From positions 1-41,220 of IMG/VR virus record IMGVR_UViG_3300050821_007466: a DNA stretch of 41,220 nt. One strand, written 5' to 3'. Positions 1-6,158 of the stretch are shown here, piece by piece. The position numbers and the translations under genes are program-made. The notes beneath the pieces are model-generated. The model saw nothing but the letters and a program-made list of their open reading frames with translations, ran no database searches and had not been told where the DNA came from. The first letter of the stretch is position 1. Each line of letters begins with the position of its first letter. The DNA comes from a virus.

Positions 1-98
1 TCCTGGGGCAAATGAAGGGCCTTGGTTTGGAATCTCTCAGGTTATCGTTTCTGATAGAGCGCCCACAATATTTGATGACTTTGAGTCGCAATACTGGA
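1..98. repeat. Terminal direct repeat, left copy (circular join)
   Basis: These 98 bases are identical to 41123-41220 at the other end of the window. A reading frame continues through the join without a break, which indicates a circular or circularly permuted molecule written with an overlap. The length is typical of an assembler k-mer overlap, so a true packaged terminal repeat is less likely but not excluded. Confidence 0.95.
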
Positions 99-166
99 TA
101 CATATAGGCTTACAACCTTGGCGAGTTTATACAAATTCGGGTAAAGGCAAATGGCAAGAAAGATAA
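1..166 (+). CDS. Hypothetical protein, 3' part of a gene crossing the circular join
   Basis: This is the end of a 75-residue protein that starts at 41061. The frame enters at the third base of a GAT codon and ends with TAA at 164-166. The protein is hydrophilic and basic at its N terminus, with aromatic residues in the second half (for example GPWFGISQ and EDGE-free DFESQYW). I do not recognise a family. It follows the replication initiator by 2 nt at 41058/41061, so it probably belongs to the same early transcript. Confidence 0.7.
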   Translation, partial: PGANEGPWFGISQVIVSDRAPTIFDDFESQYWIHIGLQPWRVYTNSGKGKWQER

Positions 167-217
167 GGGAAATTCCGGTTAGGGACTTTTATTTTCCAAT
201 ATAAGAAGTAAAATCAT

Positions 218-328
218 ATGAACAATTATGAAATTCTCATGTGCGTAGGTGTCCTGCTTCTACTTGCTTTCAGCTTTTACAACGTGGTCAATGATGCTAA
301 AGATGACCATTCCGGAAATTCCGGATAG
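218..328 (+). CDS. Small single-pass membrane peptide (36 aa)
   Basis: The ATG at 218 opens a 36-codon frame ending in TAG at 326-328. Residues about 6-21 form one hydrophobic segment (ILMCVGVLLLLAFSFY), followed by a short acidic tail. A weak purine-rich site (AAGAAG) lies upstream. It sits in a run of small early genes. A holin-like or host-membrane role is possible, but nothing beyond the transmembrane segment supports it. Confidence 0.5.
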   Translation: MNNYEILMCVGVLLLLAFSFYNVVNDAKDDHSGNSG

Positions 329-348
329 TTCAAATAGATGGAGTGAAT

Positions 349-555
349 ATGTGTAATGAATGCAATTTGGCTTCAGATGATGATAAAGGCACTGAGACTA
401 AGCGATCTTTTCGAATAAAAATAAACACATTAGAGGAATCGCCAGAAAAAATAATCATTTCCCCGGAAGACTCAATACTTTTTATTGAAGCTTTAAGAAA
501 TTCTCCTCAATTTAAACAGGAAATTATGGATAATTCAAGCATTGAAATAGCGTGA
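349..555 (+). CDS. Hypothetical acidic protein (68 aa)
   Basis: The ATG at 349 is preferred over the in-frame GTG at 343 because GGAG (340-343) lies at proper spacing before it. The N terminus has a CNEC pair of cysteines. The rest is charged and ends at TGA 553-555. No family is recognised. It is the last gene before the IS-like noncoding stretch. Confidence 0.6.
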   Translation: MCNECNLASDDDKGTETKRSFRIKINTLEESPEKIIISPEDSILFIEALRNSPQFKQEIMDNSSIEIA

Positions 556-635
556 ACGCTTATTTTAGGAAAGGCTGCAAGTTAAAATAGTTTGACTTTC
601 CGCGAACCGTTTCCTATCGTTGCGCGGGAATTCAA

Positions 636-905
636 TTGACATCCTCCTCTCCCTTAAGGAAGAGGATTCCTACGGCGTTCTGCAGGTTTTGCAGGATCGC
701 TTCGGTAGGTACTTTCGACCCGTCTGAAGTTATTCAGACCTTTCGCCAGGCACTCATGTCGAGAGTATTGCCTGTGGGAACTTGCTTTACGAAATCGCGA
801 TATCCTCGCGCATCGACACAACTATAGTATAGAAAATGGAGGAATTATGGACTACAGAAAAAGGCACGCAAACCCCGCCCTGAAGGACGGAGTTTGCGCG
901 TGTCC
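636..905 (-). mobile_element. IS200/IS605-family remnant without tnpA/tnpB (PATE/MITE-like)
   Basis: Read on the minus strand, the stretch ends in a hairpin (646-665; arms CCTCT/AGAGG and CCTT/AAGG) followed by GGAGGATGTCAA. This is the familiar right-end pattern of IS200/IS605 elements, in which GTAGGAATCC precedes a palindrome and GTCAA closes it. At the other side lies a second hairpin (863-899) with the CCCCGCCCTGAAGGACGG core seen at ends of such elements. The GC content is clearly higher than in the flanking phage DNA. No tnpA or tnpB frame is present in the roughly 270 bp. The exact boundaries are inferred. Confidence 0.55.
637..832 (-). ncRNA. Candidate omega-RNA-like structured RNA (reRNA remnant)
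   Basis: TnpB guide RNAs are made from the 3' part and right end of IS200/IS605 elements, ending at the right-end hairpin with the guide just beyond. Here the minus strand shows only that part. It has several self-complementary blocks, such as GGTCTGAATAACTTCAGACGG (paired GTCTGA/TTCAGAC, about 719-738) and a CCTGCAAAACCTGCAG repeat (683-698). It ends with the right-end hairpin and GTCAA. A TATACT-like -10 box lies just upstream on the minus strand (about 827-832). Expression is not shown, and with no tnpB here it would have to act with a host TnpB or be inert. Confidence 0.4.
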
Positions 906-921
906 ATTGGATTACAGATGA
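847..921 (+). CDS. Short ORF (24 aa) coupled to rusA, runs through the IS-like hairpin
   Basis: An excellent Shine-Dalgarno site (GGAGG, 838-842) lies before the ATG at 847. The frame ends with TGA at 919-921, overlapping the rusA ATG at 918 as ATGA. Most of the peptide is a translation of the 863-899 hairpin (NPALKDGV). The near-repeat GGACTACAGA (849-858) and GGATTACAGA (909-918) brackets the hairpin. This suggests that the original rusA start region was split by an insertion and that the short frame now feeds ribosomes to rusA. Its product may have no function. Confidence 0.4.
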   Translation: MDYRKRHANPALKDGVCACPLDYR

Positions 922-1619
922 TTGAGTTTAAAATCATGGGAACCCCTTTCCCCAAACTAAGGGCACGCTTTTCCTCTAAAACCAAATGTTTTTACAACCT
1001 CCAGCAAGATACCGAAGAAAACATCCGCTGGTTTCTTAAATCTCAAATTCAGGAAAAATACAAGAGCGTTTACTTTCCACTCAAGGGCCCTATTGCCTGC
1101 GATATAGACTTCTTCATCAAACCGCCTGCTTCCTGGACTAAGAAAGATAACAACCTACTTTCTTGGGGCATCTATAATCACACCTCAAAGCCTGATCTTG
1201 ATAATTTCGCTAAATTTTACATTGACTGCATGAATGAAATTGTTTATGAAGACGATAGGCAGCTATATAGCATTTACGTAAAAAAGTATTACAGCTATGA
1301 GCCAAGAACTGAAATTCGTATTATGTCTAACCGAAAATCTATACAAGAAAAAGTGAAGGAAATTCTCAGTTTTCTTTCTCCAGAGGAGTTTACCGAGCTA
1401 GTTGACGATATGCAAAAGGTCGCAAGTTGTCTTGATATAGAAGTTCTTGCCAAAGAAGGGGAGCTCAAAGATAAGATGCAACTTGAAGCCGCTTACGTTT
1501 TAAGCATATTCGCTGATAGGTATGGAGCCACCTTGAACAAAATCACTAAACAACACCCAGGCATTTGGAAATGCATATCAAACTATGAAAAAACAATTTT
1601 GGAAAAGCAACCCTCTTGA
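918..1619 (+). CDS. rusA: RusA-family Holliday junction resolvase with C-terminal extension
   Basis: RusA proteins are dimeric endonucleases that resolve Holliday junctions and branched phage DNA. The family signature HTSKPDLDN is at about residues 88-96, followed by EDDRQL about 20 residues later. Together they supply the acidic metal-binding residues. The start at ATG 918 gives MIEFKIMGTP, the usual first strand of the fold; the in-frame GTG at 894 lies inside the IS-like hairpin and is rejected. The protein is about 233 residues against roughly 120-150 for typical RusA. The extra 100 residues form a charged, probably helical tail of unknown role. It likely works with YqaJ and RecT encoded at 37-39 kb. 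Confidence 0.9.
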   Translation: MIEFKIMGTPFPKLRARFSSKTKCFYNLQQDTEENIRWFLKSQIQEKYKSVYFPLKGPIACDIDFFIKPPASWTKKDNNLLSWGIYNHTSKPDLDNFAKFYIDCMNEIVYEDDRQLYSIYVKKYYSYEPRTEIRIMSNRKSIQEKVKEILSFLSPEEFTELVDDMQKVASCLDIEVLAKEGELKDKMQLEAAYVLSIFADRYGATLNKITKQHPGIWKCISNYEKTILEKQPS

Positions 1620-1716
1620 AGAGATGGGTATAAGCAGCGTGTTTTTTATAGCGGGATCGCTTTTTTTTATCATGTTTGTGATTGTGCTTATATGCGCGGT
1701 GATAAAGTTATGTTAA
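1585..1716 (+). CDS. Small membrane protein (43 aa)
   Basis: The frame starts inside the 3' end of rusA and ends with TAA at 1714-1716. A hydrophobic stretch (VFFIAGSLFFIMFVIVLICA) makes one long transmembrane helix after a short basic and polar N terminus. An internal ATG at 1624 would give a 30-residue form. No family is recognised. Tiny membrane proteins of this type in phages can be holin-like, but that is a guess. Confidence 0.5.
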   Translation: MKKQFWKSNPLEEMGISSVFFIAGSLFFIMFVIVLICAVIKLC

Positions 1717-1729
1717 CAAAGGAATATTT

Positions 1730-1885
1730 ATGCCTCTAAGACATGGTAAAAGCAAATCTGACATAAAATCGAACATTAAGACTGAAATGAACGCAGGCAA
1801 ACCGCAAAAACAAGCCGTGGCTATTGCCTTGAGCACTGCGAGACGCTCAGGCGCACACATTGCTAAGCCAAAGAAAAAGAAATGA
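1730..1885 (+). CDS. DUF6496-type small basic protein (51 aa)
   Basis: The sequence begins MPLRHGKSKSDIKSNI and contains NAGKPQKQAVAIALSTAR. This matches the compact signature of small phage proteins annotated DUF6496 (G-K-S, N/S-G-x-P-Q-K-Q-A-V-A-I-A-L-S-x-A-R). The C terminus is very lysine-rich, which suggests nucleic-acid contact. A GGAAT site precedes the ATG. The stop overlaps the next start as ATGA (1882-1885), so the two genes are translationally coupled. The function of the family is unknown. Confidence 0.75.
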   Translation: MPLRHGKSKSDIKSNIKTEMNAGKPQKQAVAIALSTARRSGAHIAKPKKKK

Positions 1886-2079
1886 ACGAAAACGACATAC
1901 AATTTTGCAGATGGCTCCTTTCCATGGGCAAAATCCACCGCGAAATTCTAGCCGTCGAAACCCTTCTTTATCTAATCACCTCAGAAGAAGAATTTAAATA
2001 TTTGCCTGTAACTACTGCAAAACACCTCAAAACCATTAAAGAGCTAATAGAAACCATGTTAAAACGTATTGAACTGTAA
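1882..2079 (+). CDS. Hypothetical helical protein (65 aa)
   Basis: The start overlaps the previous stop as ATGA. The protein looks all-helical, with leucine and isoleucine spacing in TTAKHLKTIKELIETMLKRI typical of a coiled-coil or helical bundle. No recognised domain. Confidence 0.65.
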   Translation: MNENDIQFCRWLLSMGKIHREILAVETLLYLITSEEEFKYLPVTTAKHLKTIKELIETMLKRIEL

Positions 2080-2086
2080 GGAATTT

Positions 2087-2221
2087 ATGGACAAAAGCTA
2101 TAAAAAACTCATCAAAAAAGAAAAATCCCTAGAAAAAGATACCAAAAAGGTACTTGCTAAGGATGAGAAAAGGGATGCTCTAGTAGAAAAAGGGAAGAAA
2201 ATGAAAAAGAAGGGATGCTGA
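2087..2221 (+). CDS. Lysine-rich hypothetical peptide (44 aa)
   Basis: An AAGGAATTT site precedes the ATG at 2087. About 40 percent of residues are lysine, and most of the peptide could form one charged helix. It ends at TGA 2219-2221, sharing one base with the next start. No family recognised. Confidence 0.55.
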   Translation: MDKSYKKLIKKEKSLEKDTKKVLAKDEKRDALVEKGKKMKKKGC

Positions 2222-2367
2222 TGATACCCCTACTTTGGTGCATCTTTGGAATTCTCGGCCTCTCTGCTTGTATGTTCCCGATGTCAGAACTTAAACTTTT
2301 TGAAGATGTCGTAGATGATGTAGTCGATGACATTGAAAAAGCTGAGACTCCACCAACCAATCATTGA
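2221..2367 (+). CDS. Small lipoprotein (48 aa)
   Basis: The N terminus MIPLLWCIFGILGLSAC is a short signal peptide ending in a clear lipobox (LSA|C at residues 14-17), so the mature protein would be lipid-anchored at Cys17. The mature part is short and acidic, with a repeated V-V-D-D pattern (DVVDDVVDDIEKA). Small phage lipoproteins can be o-spanins or superinfection-exclusion factors, and neither is proven here. It is the last gene before a promoter and small-RNA region, and its stop overlaps that promoter. Confidence 0.65.
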   Translation: MIPLLWCIFGILGLSACMFPMSELKLFEDVVDDVVDDIEKAETPPTNH

Positions 2368-2392
2368 CAAAATCTAAATTTAGATTTAACAA
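2364..2392 (+). promoter_or_regulatory. Promoter with perfect 16-bp palindromic operator in the spacer
   Basis: A consensus TTGACA box (2364-2369) is followed by a 17-bp spacer and a TAACAA -10-like box (2387-2392). The spacer is nearly filled by the perfect palindrome AATCTAAATTTAGATT (2371-2386), the expected place for a repressor operator. There is no convincing coding gene immediately downstream before a terminator. Confidence 0.55.
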
Positions 2393-2397
2393 TGAAT

Positions 2398-2512
2398 TCG
2401 TGGGCAGCTGGTTAAGAGATGAAGACTCTCTTTTGGTTGTCAGCGCGCCCACTCTTGTTCATTTCATTCATAAGCACCCCGCGTGGCTCGCAAGGGCCAC
2501 GTTTTCGTTTTT
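2398..2512 (+). ncRNA. Candidate regulated small RNA
   Basis: Between the promoter at 2364 and the terminator at 2481-2512 lies about 100 nt with strong secondary structure. GTGGGC (2400-2405) pairs with GCCCAC (2447-2452). Inside that, AAGAGA and TCTCTT form a second stem with a 7-nt loop (about 2415-2433). A reading frame exists from TTG 2364, but it has no ribosome site and starts inside the promoter. I favour an RNA gene over a protein. It is not a complete tRNA because no T-arm can be drawn. Confidence 0.45.
2481..2512 (+). terminator. Rho-independent terminator
   Basis: CGTGGC (2482-2487) and GCCACG (2496-2501) form a 6-bp GC-rich stem with an 8-nt loop, followed by TTTTCGTTTTT. Confidence 0.75.
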
Positions 2513-2544
2513 AGTTATATCTAAAATCAAGTATATTCGAGTAT

Positions 2545-3138
2545 ATGCCTAACACCTGCATATTAAAATGTAATGTTAAAGATAGAGATTATTTAAATGA
2601 TCTTCCGGGATTTGAACATGCTTATGAATACCACGATGCAATAGATCCATCGGAATGGGGAAGAATAAAAACAGATAAAATTATATTCAGAATATTTTTA
2701 GTGGGCGATCCTATCTTAATGAATGAATGGATAAAGGTAGAAGATAGATTGCCAAAGCATAACCAAATGATTCGAATTAAATCCGATAATCTTTGGCTTG
2801 GAGAAGGCATTTTTCAAGACGGGAAATTCGTATATTCATGGGTGAAAGGCGCCTGCTTTGGAGAAGCAACGCACTGGGCTCCCTTAGAAATTCCTAAAAA
2901 AAGCGAGTGGATCAAAGTTGAAGATAGGCTTCCAAAAGATGATTGCGATGTTTTAGTCTATCATGCTAAGGATGATCATATAACAGTGGGATGTTTCGAT
3001 AAAGATAATAGGAGTTATTATATCGAGTCAGATGGAAGTAAATTTTATATCGATGATGGATGGGAAACAGAAATACCTTGGGCACAGAAAGGAAGGGTAA
3101 CACATTGGAGGCCCTTACCGGAGAAACCGAATGAGTGA
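2545..3138 (+). CDS. Tandem DUF551 protein
   Basis: Two DUF551-like units follow a 55-residue N-terminal part of unknown type. Unit 1 opens with EWIKVEDRLP at about residue 60 and closes with THWAPLEIP. Unit 2 opens with the same EWIKVEDRLP at about residue 121 and closes with THWRPLPEKP. DUF551 is a small phage and prophage domain of unknown function defined by these ends. No clear ribosome site precedes ATG 2545, so translation could instead begin at the ATG near 2719. A third copy of the domain is encoded at 9552. Confidence 0.75.
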   Translation: MPNTCILKCNVKDRDYLNDLPGFEHAYEYHDAIDPSEWGRIKTDKIIFRIFLVGDPILMNEWIKVEDRLPKHNQMIRIKSDNLWLGEGIFQDGKFVYSWVKGACFGEATHWAPLEIPKKSEWIKVEDRLPKDDCDVLVYHAKDDHITVGCFDKDNRSYYIESDGSKFYIDDGWETEIPWAQKGRVTHWRPLPEKPNE

Positions 3139-3325
3139 AAAAATAACTGACCTTGAAATTGAAAAATATATCGATGATTTTCACTTTGAATCATTTTTAC
3201 GTGAGTATGAAGAGAAAATGCTAAAGGCTTTGAAGCTACGCTATGAAAAATATCCCACGGAAAAAAATAATCAGGAATGGCTAGAGCTTTCCAATTATGT
3301 ATGTAAAAGGGCAAAAACCAAATGA
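3131..3325 (+). CDS. Hypothetical charged protein (64 aa)
   Basis: The start overlaps the end of the DUF551 gene by 8 nt. The protein is rich in Glu, Lys, Tyr and Leu and probably helical. The stop TGA shares bases with the next ATG (ATGA, 3322-3325). No family recognised. Confidence 0.6.
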   Translation: MSEKITDLEIEKYIDDFHFESFLREYEEKMLKALKLRYEKYPTEKNNQEWLELSNYVCKRAKTK

Positions 3326-3414
3326 AAGAAAAATCTTTAAATCTTAATAATCTTTCCACAACCCCCATAATGCACTTAGAAAGGGAAACCAAATCCTTTA
3401 TTGGAGAATTCTAA
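3322..3414 (+). CDS. Short coupled peptide (30 aa)
   Basis: The frame starts in an ATGA overlap with the gene before and ends in a TAATG overlap with the HNH gene after it. This double coupling is the main reason to accept it. The peptide is polar and has no recognised motif. It may serve mainly to carry ribosomes to the HNH gene. Confidence 0.45.
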   Translation: MKEKSLNLNNLSTTPIMHLERETKSFIGEF

Positions 3415-3836
3415 TGAGTGAAAGATTAGATGCTAGCTTCATTAAAAGATGCGAAGAAATGATGAAGTCCGAAATAGAAGAAAACATTAGAGAAACCCAG
3501 AAGAAAAGAAGAGAGTATTTCTATGAATGGGTTAAGGAAAATCGTGAGGCCTTTAAAGAATCTCAAAGGAAATATAATGAATCGGAGAAAGGTAAAATAG
3601 CAAATGCTAGAAAGTCGGAGAATAGAAAGAGGGTTTTTAAAAGGGCGCGCAAATATTTAAGAGAACAAGAAAAGCTGCGTATAAAAGAATTCTATGCAAA
3701 TCGTCCTGAAGGATATCATGTTGATCATATTATACCGATTTCCAAGGGGGGGAAGCATAGACTTTCAAATTTGCAGTATCTAACGCCAGAAGACAATGCA
3801 AAAAAAGCAAATAAATTAGTTTACATATGTTCATAA
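3414..3836 (+). CDS. HNH homing-type endonuclease
   Basis: HNH nucleases cut DNA with a beta-beta-alpha metal fold. The core at residues about 101-135 reads HVDHIIPISKGGKHRLSNLQ, then LTPEDNAKKANK. It contains the His pair, the GG turn and the downstream Asn typical of the family. The first 95 residues are a long, very basic helical region that could bind DNA. It is 140 residues, usual for a free-standing phage HNH protein. It is not inserted in a visible host gene, so it may be a free-standing homing enzyme or part of packaging. Confidence 0.85.
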   Translation: MSERLDASFIKRCEEMMKSEIEENIRETQKKRREYFYEWVKENREAFKESQRKYNESEKGKIANARKSENRKRVFKRARKYLREQEKLRIKEFYANRPEGYHVDHIIPISKGGKHRLSNLQYLTPEDNAKKANKLVYICS

Positions 3837-3979
3837 CTTGGATAAAAAGCGTACGCACTTTCCACAATGCCTACAATATGATGTAGAATGGAAAAAATTT
3901 ACGAAAGCTTTCATAACATATATTATCAGACTATAACCCAAATTACGCACCAATAAACCTATTTTATGTCAAGCCTAGA

Positions 3980-4237
3980 ATGAGATTACAACCACCTAAG
4001 AATATAAAAAAATACATAGGGAAGCCTGCCACTATAAAAAATATTAAGGCATATATAGGAAATCATAGAGTGACACATTCAGGAAAAGAGATGACCCTGG
4101 ACAAGTATATAGAATTTCTAAAAGAAGATGGAGAGCATTCATTCATTCGGGAAGATATTCCAATCGTATTAGGTCTTTTTCCACTCGAACTTGAGGAGAT
4201 AGCTAGAATATATTTAGAAGAAAAGCTTCAGGATTAA
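3980..4237 (+). CDS. Hypothetical protein (85 aa)
   Basis: A 143-nt AT-rich gap (3837-3979) with no clear gene precedes it. The ribosome site is weak. The sequence has a short internal echo (IKKYIGKP and IKAYIGNH) and an acidic C-terminal helix. No family recognised. Confidence 0.6.
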   Translation: MRLQPPKNIKKYIGKPATIKNIKAYIGNHRVTHSGKEMTLDKYIEFLKEDGEHSFIREDIPIVLGLFPLELEEIARIYLEEKLQD

Positions 4238-4265
4238 GAATGTCAAATCAAAATCGACAGAAAGA

Positions 4266-5018
4266 ATGAACGAAGTCCCTAAAAGAACAGCATTTCAACA
4301 TCTTCCAGGAAAGGAAAATCCTCAATTTTTGCAAGATTGTTTGGAAAGAAAATCAATTGATATAACTTGTATATCTGATTTGCATGGCTTTTATCCCAAC
4401 GATTTACCGGAAGGCGATCTTCTTATCGTAGCAGGGGATTTGACGGCTAGAGATACTGACAAAGAATACGCAGAATTTCAGAAATGGTTTAAATCACAAA
4501 AATACACCAAAAAAATTTTTATTTCTGGCAATCATGATAATCAATTAGAAAAGATTACTTTTCCACTTTGGATTGATGGTTATAGTGACTATCTTTGCGA
4601 CTCAGGAACAGAATTCGAAGGACTTAAAATCTGGGGCTCTCCATGGACCAAAACTTTCAAGGGCATGAATCCCCATTGCAAAGCTTTTACTTGCGACACA
4701 GAAGAAGAACTCGCAGAGAAATGGGCATTGATTCCAGACGATACCGATATCTTGGTTACACATAGTCCGCCTATTGCAGTTTTAGATAGAACAATTGAAA
4801 ACAAATATGCAGGATCAGTCTCTCTATCAGCACAATTGGGATTTTTAACCAATATTAAGCTTCATATTTTTGGCCACATTCATGAGAGTTATGGGAAAAT
4901 AGATTCTCCAGCTTACTTACCCAATTATTTCGATGTTTGTAAACATTATTCAATAAATGCCAGTCACGTGAATGAACGCTACCAACCCGTCAATAAACCC
5001 ATAAGGATCATTTTATGA
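4266..5018 (+). CDS. Calcineurin-like metallophosphoesterase
   Basis: These enzymes use a two-metal site to hydrolyse phosphate mono- or diesters. The ordered motifs are present: ISDLHG at about residues 36-41, AGDLT at about 57-61, GNHDN at about 88-92, THSPP at about 165-169 and GHIH at about 203-206. The length (250 aa) matches small bacterial and phage members. Residues 1-32 are an extra N-terminal tail. The substrate cannot be deduced; possibilities include nucleotides, cyclic nucleotides (including host defence signals) or nucleic acid ends. The stop overlaps the next ATG as ATGA. Confidence 0.9.
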   Translation: MNEVPKRTAFQHLPGKENPQFLQDCLERKSIDITCISDLHGFYPNDLPEGDLLIVAGDLTARDTDKEYAEFQKWFKSQKYTKKIFISGNHDNQLEKITFPLWIDGYSDYLCDSGTEFEGLKIWGSPWTKTFKGMNPHCKAFTCDTEEELAEKWALIPDDTDILVTHSPPIAVLDRTIENKYAGSVSLSAQLGFLTNIKLHIFGHIHESYGKIDSPAYLPNYFDVCKHYSINASHVNERYQPVNKPIRIIL

Positions 5019-5296
5019 GTGAAGATAATGAACCACAATTTGCGTTTGAAAAAAAATTAGGCGTTCACGATATGGCATATGGAAATATTAAACTTATAGC
5101 AGAATCTTTACAAAAATTAATGTTATGTATGAAAGAAACAAATAAAATTCATAACGTCGATTGTGAATTTTTTCGATTAGACTTTAGACAACCTTATTTT
5201 GATGAAAGAATGCAATTTCCGATAGGATCTTTGATTTTGGATATGAAATGGGGTTCTAAAAAAGAACTACAAGAAAAATCAAAAAAGGAAGAGTAA
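5015..5296 (+). CDS. Hypothetical protein (93 aa)
   Basis: It overlaps the phosphoesterase stop by ATGA, so the two are co-translated. It has a mixed helix-strand pattern with a lysine- and glutamate-rich tail. No family recognised. Confidence 0.65.
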   Translation: MSEDNEPQFAFEKKLGVHDMAYGNIKLIAESLQKLMLCMKETNKIHNVDCEFFRLDFRQPYFDERMQFPIGSLILDMKWGSKKELQEKSKKEE

Positions 5297-5298
5297 AA

Positions 5299-5499
5299 AT
5301 GAGACAATGCGAACTTGAAAAAATAGAAGATCATCCATTTCCAAATGCTGAACTAAATCTCATAATGAAACTAAATAATGAAGGACTGATTCCAGTAGAA
5401 GACATAGCATTAATATCGGGTTTGATTCATAAATATATAAAGATTAGAACACAAGTTTTTCATGAAATTGCAAAAACAACTTCACATCAAAAAAGTTAA
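5299..5499 (+). CDS. Hypothetical protein (66 aa)
   Basis: An AGGAAGAG site (within the previous gene's last codons) precedes ATG 5299. It is probably helical. No recognised domain. Confidence 0.6.
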   Translation: MRQCELEKIEDHPFPNAELNLIMKLNNEGLIPVEDIALISGLIHKYIKIRTQVFHEIAKTTSHQKS

Positions 5500-5593
5500 C
5501 GACTCTTGGATTAAGCGCGATAAACGCAAACGCCAAAACAGAAAACAAAATGCCTGGAAAATGTGGCCCATTTTGCCAGCGAGCAAGTTTTAA
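5462..5593 (+). CDS. Short basic ORF (43 aa)
   Basis: It overlaps the end of the preceding gene in another frame and ends one base before the next gene's ATG (5595). It is strikingly basic, with WIKRDKRKRQNRKQN in its middle, as in small RNA- or DNA-binding peptides. It rests only on position and composition. Confidence 0.4.
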   Translation: MKLQKQLHIKKVNDSWIKRDKRKRQNRKQNAWKMWPILPASKF

Positions 5594-5594
5594 C

Positions 5595-5897
5595 ATGACA
5601 CACTTTTATCCTCCAAAGGCCATTCTAGTTTTAGAACTTTTCTACGCAGTCGATATCACTCTAATTAAAAGTCAACCTTCTCCAGAAAGGAACGACCCAC
5701 GTTGGCAAAAACTCCATGACTTGAATCAAAATGGCGTATTTTGGGGACTATATCCCATGGGAACCTTACGTCTTTATTTGCTAAAGAGGACTTCAGTAAG
5801 ACCGCCTACATGGATAGATATTGACAGCAAAAGCATTGCGGCTTGTCCGGATGAAGTCATAAAGATTTCAAATACTCAGCCAAAACATCCGCAATAA
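5595..5897 (+). CDS. Hypothetical protein (100 aa)
   Basis: I choose ATG 5595 (MTHFYPPKAILVL) over the upstream in-frame ATG 5550, because 5550-5593 is used by the preceding basic frame and 5595 follows its stop directly. No family recognised. Its last 41 nt are antisense to the 3' end of the minus-strand ribbon-helix-helix gene, so the two operons converge with overlap. Confidence 0.55.
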   Translation: MTHFYPPKAILVLELFYAVDITLIKSQPSPERNDPRWQKLHDLNQNGVFWGLYPMGTLRLYLLKRTSVRPPTWIDIDSKSIAACPDEVIKISNTQPKHPQ

Positions 5898-6009
5898 GCT
5901 CTTGCAAACTCCTGTTTTCTTCAAGAGCACGCTTCTTAACCGAGAGATGTAATTCCCTCGGCAGCCGAACGCATATTAATCGTAGGTCTTTCTTTGGGTC
6001 ATCCTTCAT
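5857..6009 (-). CDS. Ribbon-helix-helix (Arc/CopG-like) regulator (50 aa)
   Basis: RHH proteins are dimeric DNA binders in which a beta strand from each chain enters the major groove. The predicted strand LRLICVRLP is followed by two helices, ELHLSVKKRALEEN and SLQELIADVLAEYLKSL, the usual spacing for Arc/CopG. Its likely job is as an early repressor of phage or neighbouring genes. It is the last gene of a minus-strand operon starting at 6636. An AAGAAGAG site precedes the ATG. Confidence 0.75.
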   Translation of the reverse strand: MKDDPKKDLRLICVRLPRELHLSVKKRALEENRSLQELIADVLAEYLKSL

Positions 6010-6034
6010 TGTTTTGCTCTTCTTTTATCTTCTC

Positions 6035-6157
6035 TCAGTATTTCTTATTCTCACGAGCTATTTTCAGTAGAATTTCTATCGAAGATAGTCCTTCAAATTC
6101 TTTTGCCACTATGATATCTACCATGTCATTAACTACTGTGTTTTTTACCCATTCCAT
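6035..6157 (-). CDS. Small hypothetical protein (40 aa)
   Basis: A strong GGAGGTG ribosome site lies in the end of the upstream gene, 1-2 nt from which this frame begins. The peptide is amphipathic with a likely helix (SSIEILLKIARENKKY). It sits between two small proteins in the minus operon. Function unknown. Confidence 0.55.
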   Translation of the reverse strand: MEWVKNTVVNDMVDIIVAKEFEGLSSIEILLKIARENKKY

Positions 6158-6158
6158 C

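Noticed and set aside
636-827. 63-codon plus-strand reading frame
   Set aside because: It runs antisense through the IS200/IS605-like hairpin and paired blocks, has no ribosome site and has an unnatural composition.
2364-2552. 62-codon frame from TTG, and a possible tRNA in 2400-2470
   Set aside because: The TTG is the -35 box of a promoter and the frame crosses a terminator. For a tRNA, the outer stem spans only about 53 nt and no T-arm or proper anticodon loop can be drawn.
3045-3392. 115-codon minus-strand frame
   Set aside because: It is fully antisense to the DUF551 gene and the small coupled genes that have clear starts and domain matches.
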